From: an uncultured Collinsella sp.
GTDB lineage: Bacteria; Actinomycetota; Coriobacteriia; Coriobacteriales; Coriobacteriaceae
NCBI GenBank assembly: GCA_938023705.1
Contig: CALJDJ010000100.1
Coordinates: 1-64,000 of the forward strand
Length of the DNA: 64,000 nt
Direction: 5' to 3'
Shown here piece by piece: positions 62,836 to 64,000 of the stretch. A program made the translations under genes and the position numbers. The notes under the pieces are model-generated. The model was not told where the DNA came from. It did no database searches and saw nothing but the letters and a program-made list of their open reading frames with translations. The stretch's first letter is position 1. The number at the start of each line of letters is the position of its first letter.

Positions 62836-63570
62836 ATGCCAAAATACCTCGCGCCACAAACCCAATCCACTCCAACAAAAAGTTGCACAATTTATTTCCC
62901 ATCTCTGTACATAGTTTGTTAGCCAAACGTGATTATCAGTGTAGATCGCCGTTCCATTTGGGCTTCAGGAACGCCCCTAATCACCGTTAGCATCCCAATA
63001 ACCTGCATCAACGTGAACAACATCCCAAAACAACTCCCTTAAGCACGCCAAATGAACGATATGTTGTCCGTTGCAACCCAAATCAATTTCGCTATCAGCT
63101 TGTGCTAGGATACCTAACGATACATGAGTTCAACTGTGCTCGCGGCTCCAACGGGCCACATAGCGCAGGGTCGATCAGCATCCGGCCGTAACGGCGGTGT
63201 CAGAAACACCACGAGCTCCAATAAAGACGTCATGCGGCTCTTTTTATTTGCGTTGATTTATTTATGAGATGCAAATTTTGGTAGTTCGTATGACAAAACG
63301 TAGCAGTCCTGCAGCTGTTTGCGTGCGGTCCAGTTTTGTACCCGCTTGACTGGATCGCACGCAGTCAGCTAGGGACGCGGTCATTTTGCGATACACGTCC
63401 GCGACTCTAGCAACTGCGCTTATACATACCGTACACGGTGGGGCAGAGCCACGTGCTTGTCTAACTGGGCTCAGGGTTTGAATATGGAGCGCCTTCGCGC
63501 ACAAGCGCCTTGGCGAAGCCATACCCAAACCCCGTGAGCCACACGTAAGACAGCAAAGGGGGTGGTGCTC
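62836..63570 (+). promoter_or_regulatory. Long structured leader of the LoaP/NusG-like gene
   Basis: No gene is supported in these 735 bases. A -10-like TAGGAT at 63106-63111 could start a transcript with a leader of about 450 bases. Inside are a GGCCGTAACGGC-type hairpin and a GGTGT/ACACC hairpin near 63190-63215, then a strong stem GCGTGCGGTCCAG / CTGGATCGCACGC at about 63321-63363. A long imperfect stem formed by GGCTCAGGGTTTG (about 63468-63480) and CCAAACCCCGTGAGCC (about 63525-63540) lies directly before the gene. The leader is probably regulatory; I did not match it to a known riboswitch. Confidence 0.5.
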
Positions 63571-64000
63571 GTGTGGTATGTGATCCAGGTCATTAACGGT
63601 CGCGAAGATGTAATGCGCGAGCGCATCGAGCGCATGGTGCCTACGAGCGCCATGCAGGAGATCTTTTATCCCCAATTTCAAACTGAGATTAAAGTACACG
63701 GCGAATGGGTCAATACGACCAAGCCGCTCTTTCCCGGTTATCTAATCTGCGACACGACAGATCCGCGCACCGTGCAACAGTATCTGCTGCGCATGGACGA
63801 CTTTGCCCAGGTGCTTGCCCAAGATGGTCAGTTTGTGCCGCTGGCAAAAGAAGAGGTCCAGCTTATTGGCGGCTTTACGCATAGGGGAGACCGCGTAGTG
63901 CGCATGAGCGAGGCCCTAAAGGACGGCGACCAGGTCGTAGTGACGGCAGGTCCGCTGCTGGGCCACGAAGGCCTTATCAAAACCATCAACAGACGCAAGA
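63571..64000 (+). CDS. LoaP/NusG-like transcription antitermination factor (partial, cut by window end)
   Basis: The frame runs from GTG 63571 to the window end (143 codons, no stop). WYVIQVINGREDVMRERIE is a NusG N-terminal (NGN) start, and KPLFPGYLIC is its FPGY core. The C-terminal part ends in a KOW-type stretch, GPLLGHEGLIKTINRRK, characteristic of specialised NusG paralogues such as LoaP. AGGGGG lies 8 bases before GTG 63571; an in-frame GTG at 63565 is too close. LoaP-type proteins act on long polysaccharide or metabolite operons, so such an operon may follow outside this window. Confidence 0.85.
   Translation, partial: MWYVIQVINGREDVMRERIERMVPTSAMQEIFYPQFQTEIKVHGEWVNTTKPLFPGYLICDTTDPRTVQQYLLRMDDFAQVLAQDGQFVPLAKEEVQLIGGFTHRGDRVVRMSEALKDGDQVVVTAGPLLGHEGLIKTINRRK

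Noticed and set aside
62706..62888. Minus-strand frame over tRNA-Ala
   Set aside because: It is antisense to the tRNA and its terminator and has no ribosome site.
63120..63245. Possible c-di-GMP or c-di-AMP riboswitch in the leader of the LoaP-like gene
   Set aside because: The CCGGCC and GCGCAGGG stretches looked suggestive, but the conserved core order of either class could not be fitted.
63262..63699. Minus-strand frame of 145 codons at the right end
   Set aside because: It overlaps the NusG-like gene and the leader stems and has no recognisable protein features.

Overview
This window looks like part of a Coriobacteriia (Actinomycetota) chromosome, most likely a Collinsella or a close relative. 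That is inferred from the gene repertoire: HPr/enzyme I beside two fruK-like kinases, a GlgC/GlgD/GlgA/GlgP/GlgB glycogen cluster with Lys/Ala-rich tails, priA-def-fmt-rsmB, and a NusG-like LoaP-type antiterminator with a long leader. No 16S gene is present, so the genus is not proven.

Layout. 1-4460: phosphotransferase core (ptsH, ptsI) and two tandem PfkB-family sugar-phosphate kinases. 4555-8339: CCA-adding enzyme, tRNA-Glu(CUC), a flippase-like membrane protein and a TetR regulator. 8451-13994 (minus strand): a five-gene operon, starting behind a cobalamin riboswitch at 14111-14259, encoding a Tat-exported lipoprotein CbiK-type chelatase, a small lipoprotein, a lipoprotein substrate-binding protein, a FecCD permease and an ATPase with an extra C-terminal domain. 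14453-30880 (plus strand): 17 tightly overlapping genes for anaerobic cobalamin synthesis, from cobalt-precorrin-2 methylation to nucleotide-loop assembly. The whole 8.4-30.9 kb block is visibly more G+C-rich than its neighbours and looks like an acquired or mobile metabolic island. 31090-38097 (minus): a MacAB-like export system, an L,D-transpeptidase and L-serine dehydratase. 38409-47740: metK, gltX, priA, def, fmt, rsmB and an FmdB-type zinc ribbon protein. 47829-60927 (minus): alpha-glucan metabolism, namely a GH13-GH77 fusion, glgA, glgD, glgC, glgP and glgB. 61274-62614: HAD phosphatase and thiamine pyrophosphokinase. 62718: tRNA-Ala(GGC). 63571 to the end: start of a LoaP/NusG-like gene, cut by the window edge.

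How the parts fit. The plus-strand cbi/cob genes supply almost every step after sirohydrochlorin/precorrin-2. The divergent riboswitch-controlled operon would import corrinoid, heme or metal chelate and carries the only cobalt-chelatase homologue in view, oddly on the outside of the membrane. The glucan block makes glycogen (GlgC/D, GlgA, GlgB) and breaks it down (GlgP, GH13-GH77). A shared TTGGTAAAAC-type operator motif lies upstream of both the GH13-GH77 gene and glgB/HAD, suggesting one LacI-type regulon. Several intergenic spaces between 36 and 47 kb carry long inverted repeats, many with GGGAC/GTCCC, that resemble REP-type elements.

The strongest unusual items are the exported CbiK module, the CobU-CobC fusion next to a complete CobU, the 282-residue histone-like tail on glycogen synthase, the shared operator motif, and the long structured leader in front of the LoaP-like gene. 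All functional calls come from reading motifs and context; no database search was run.
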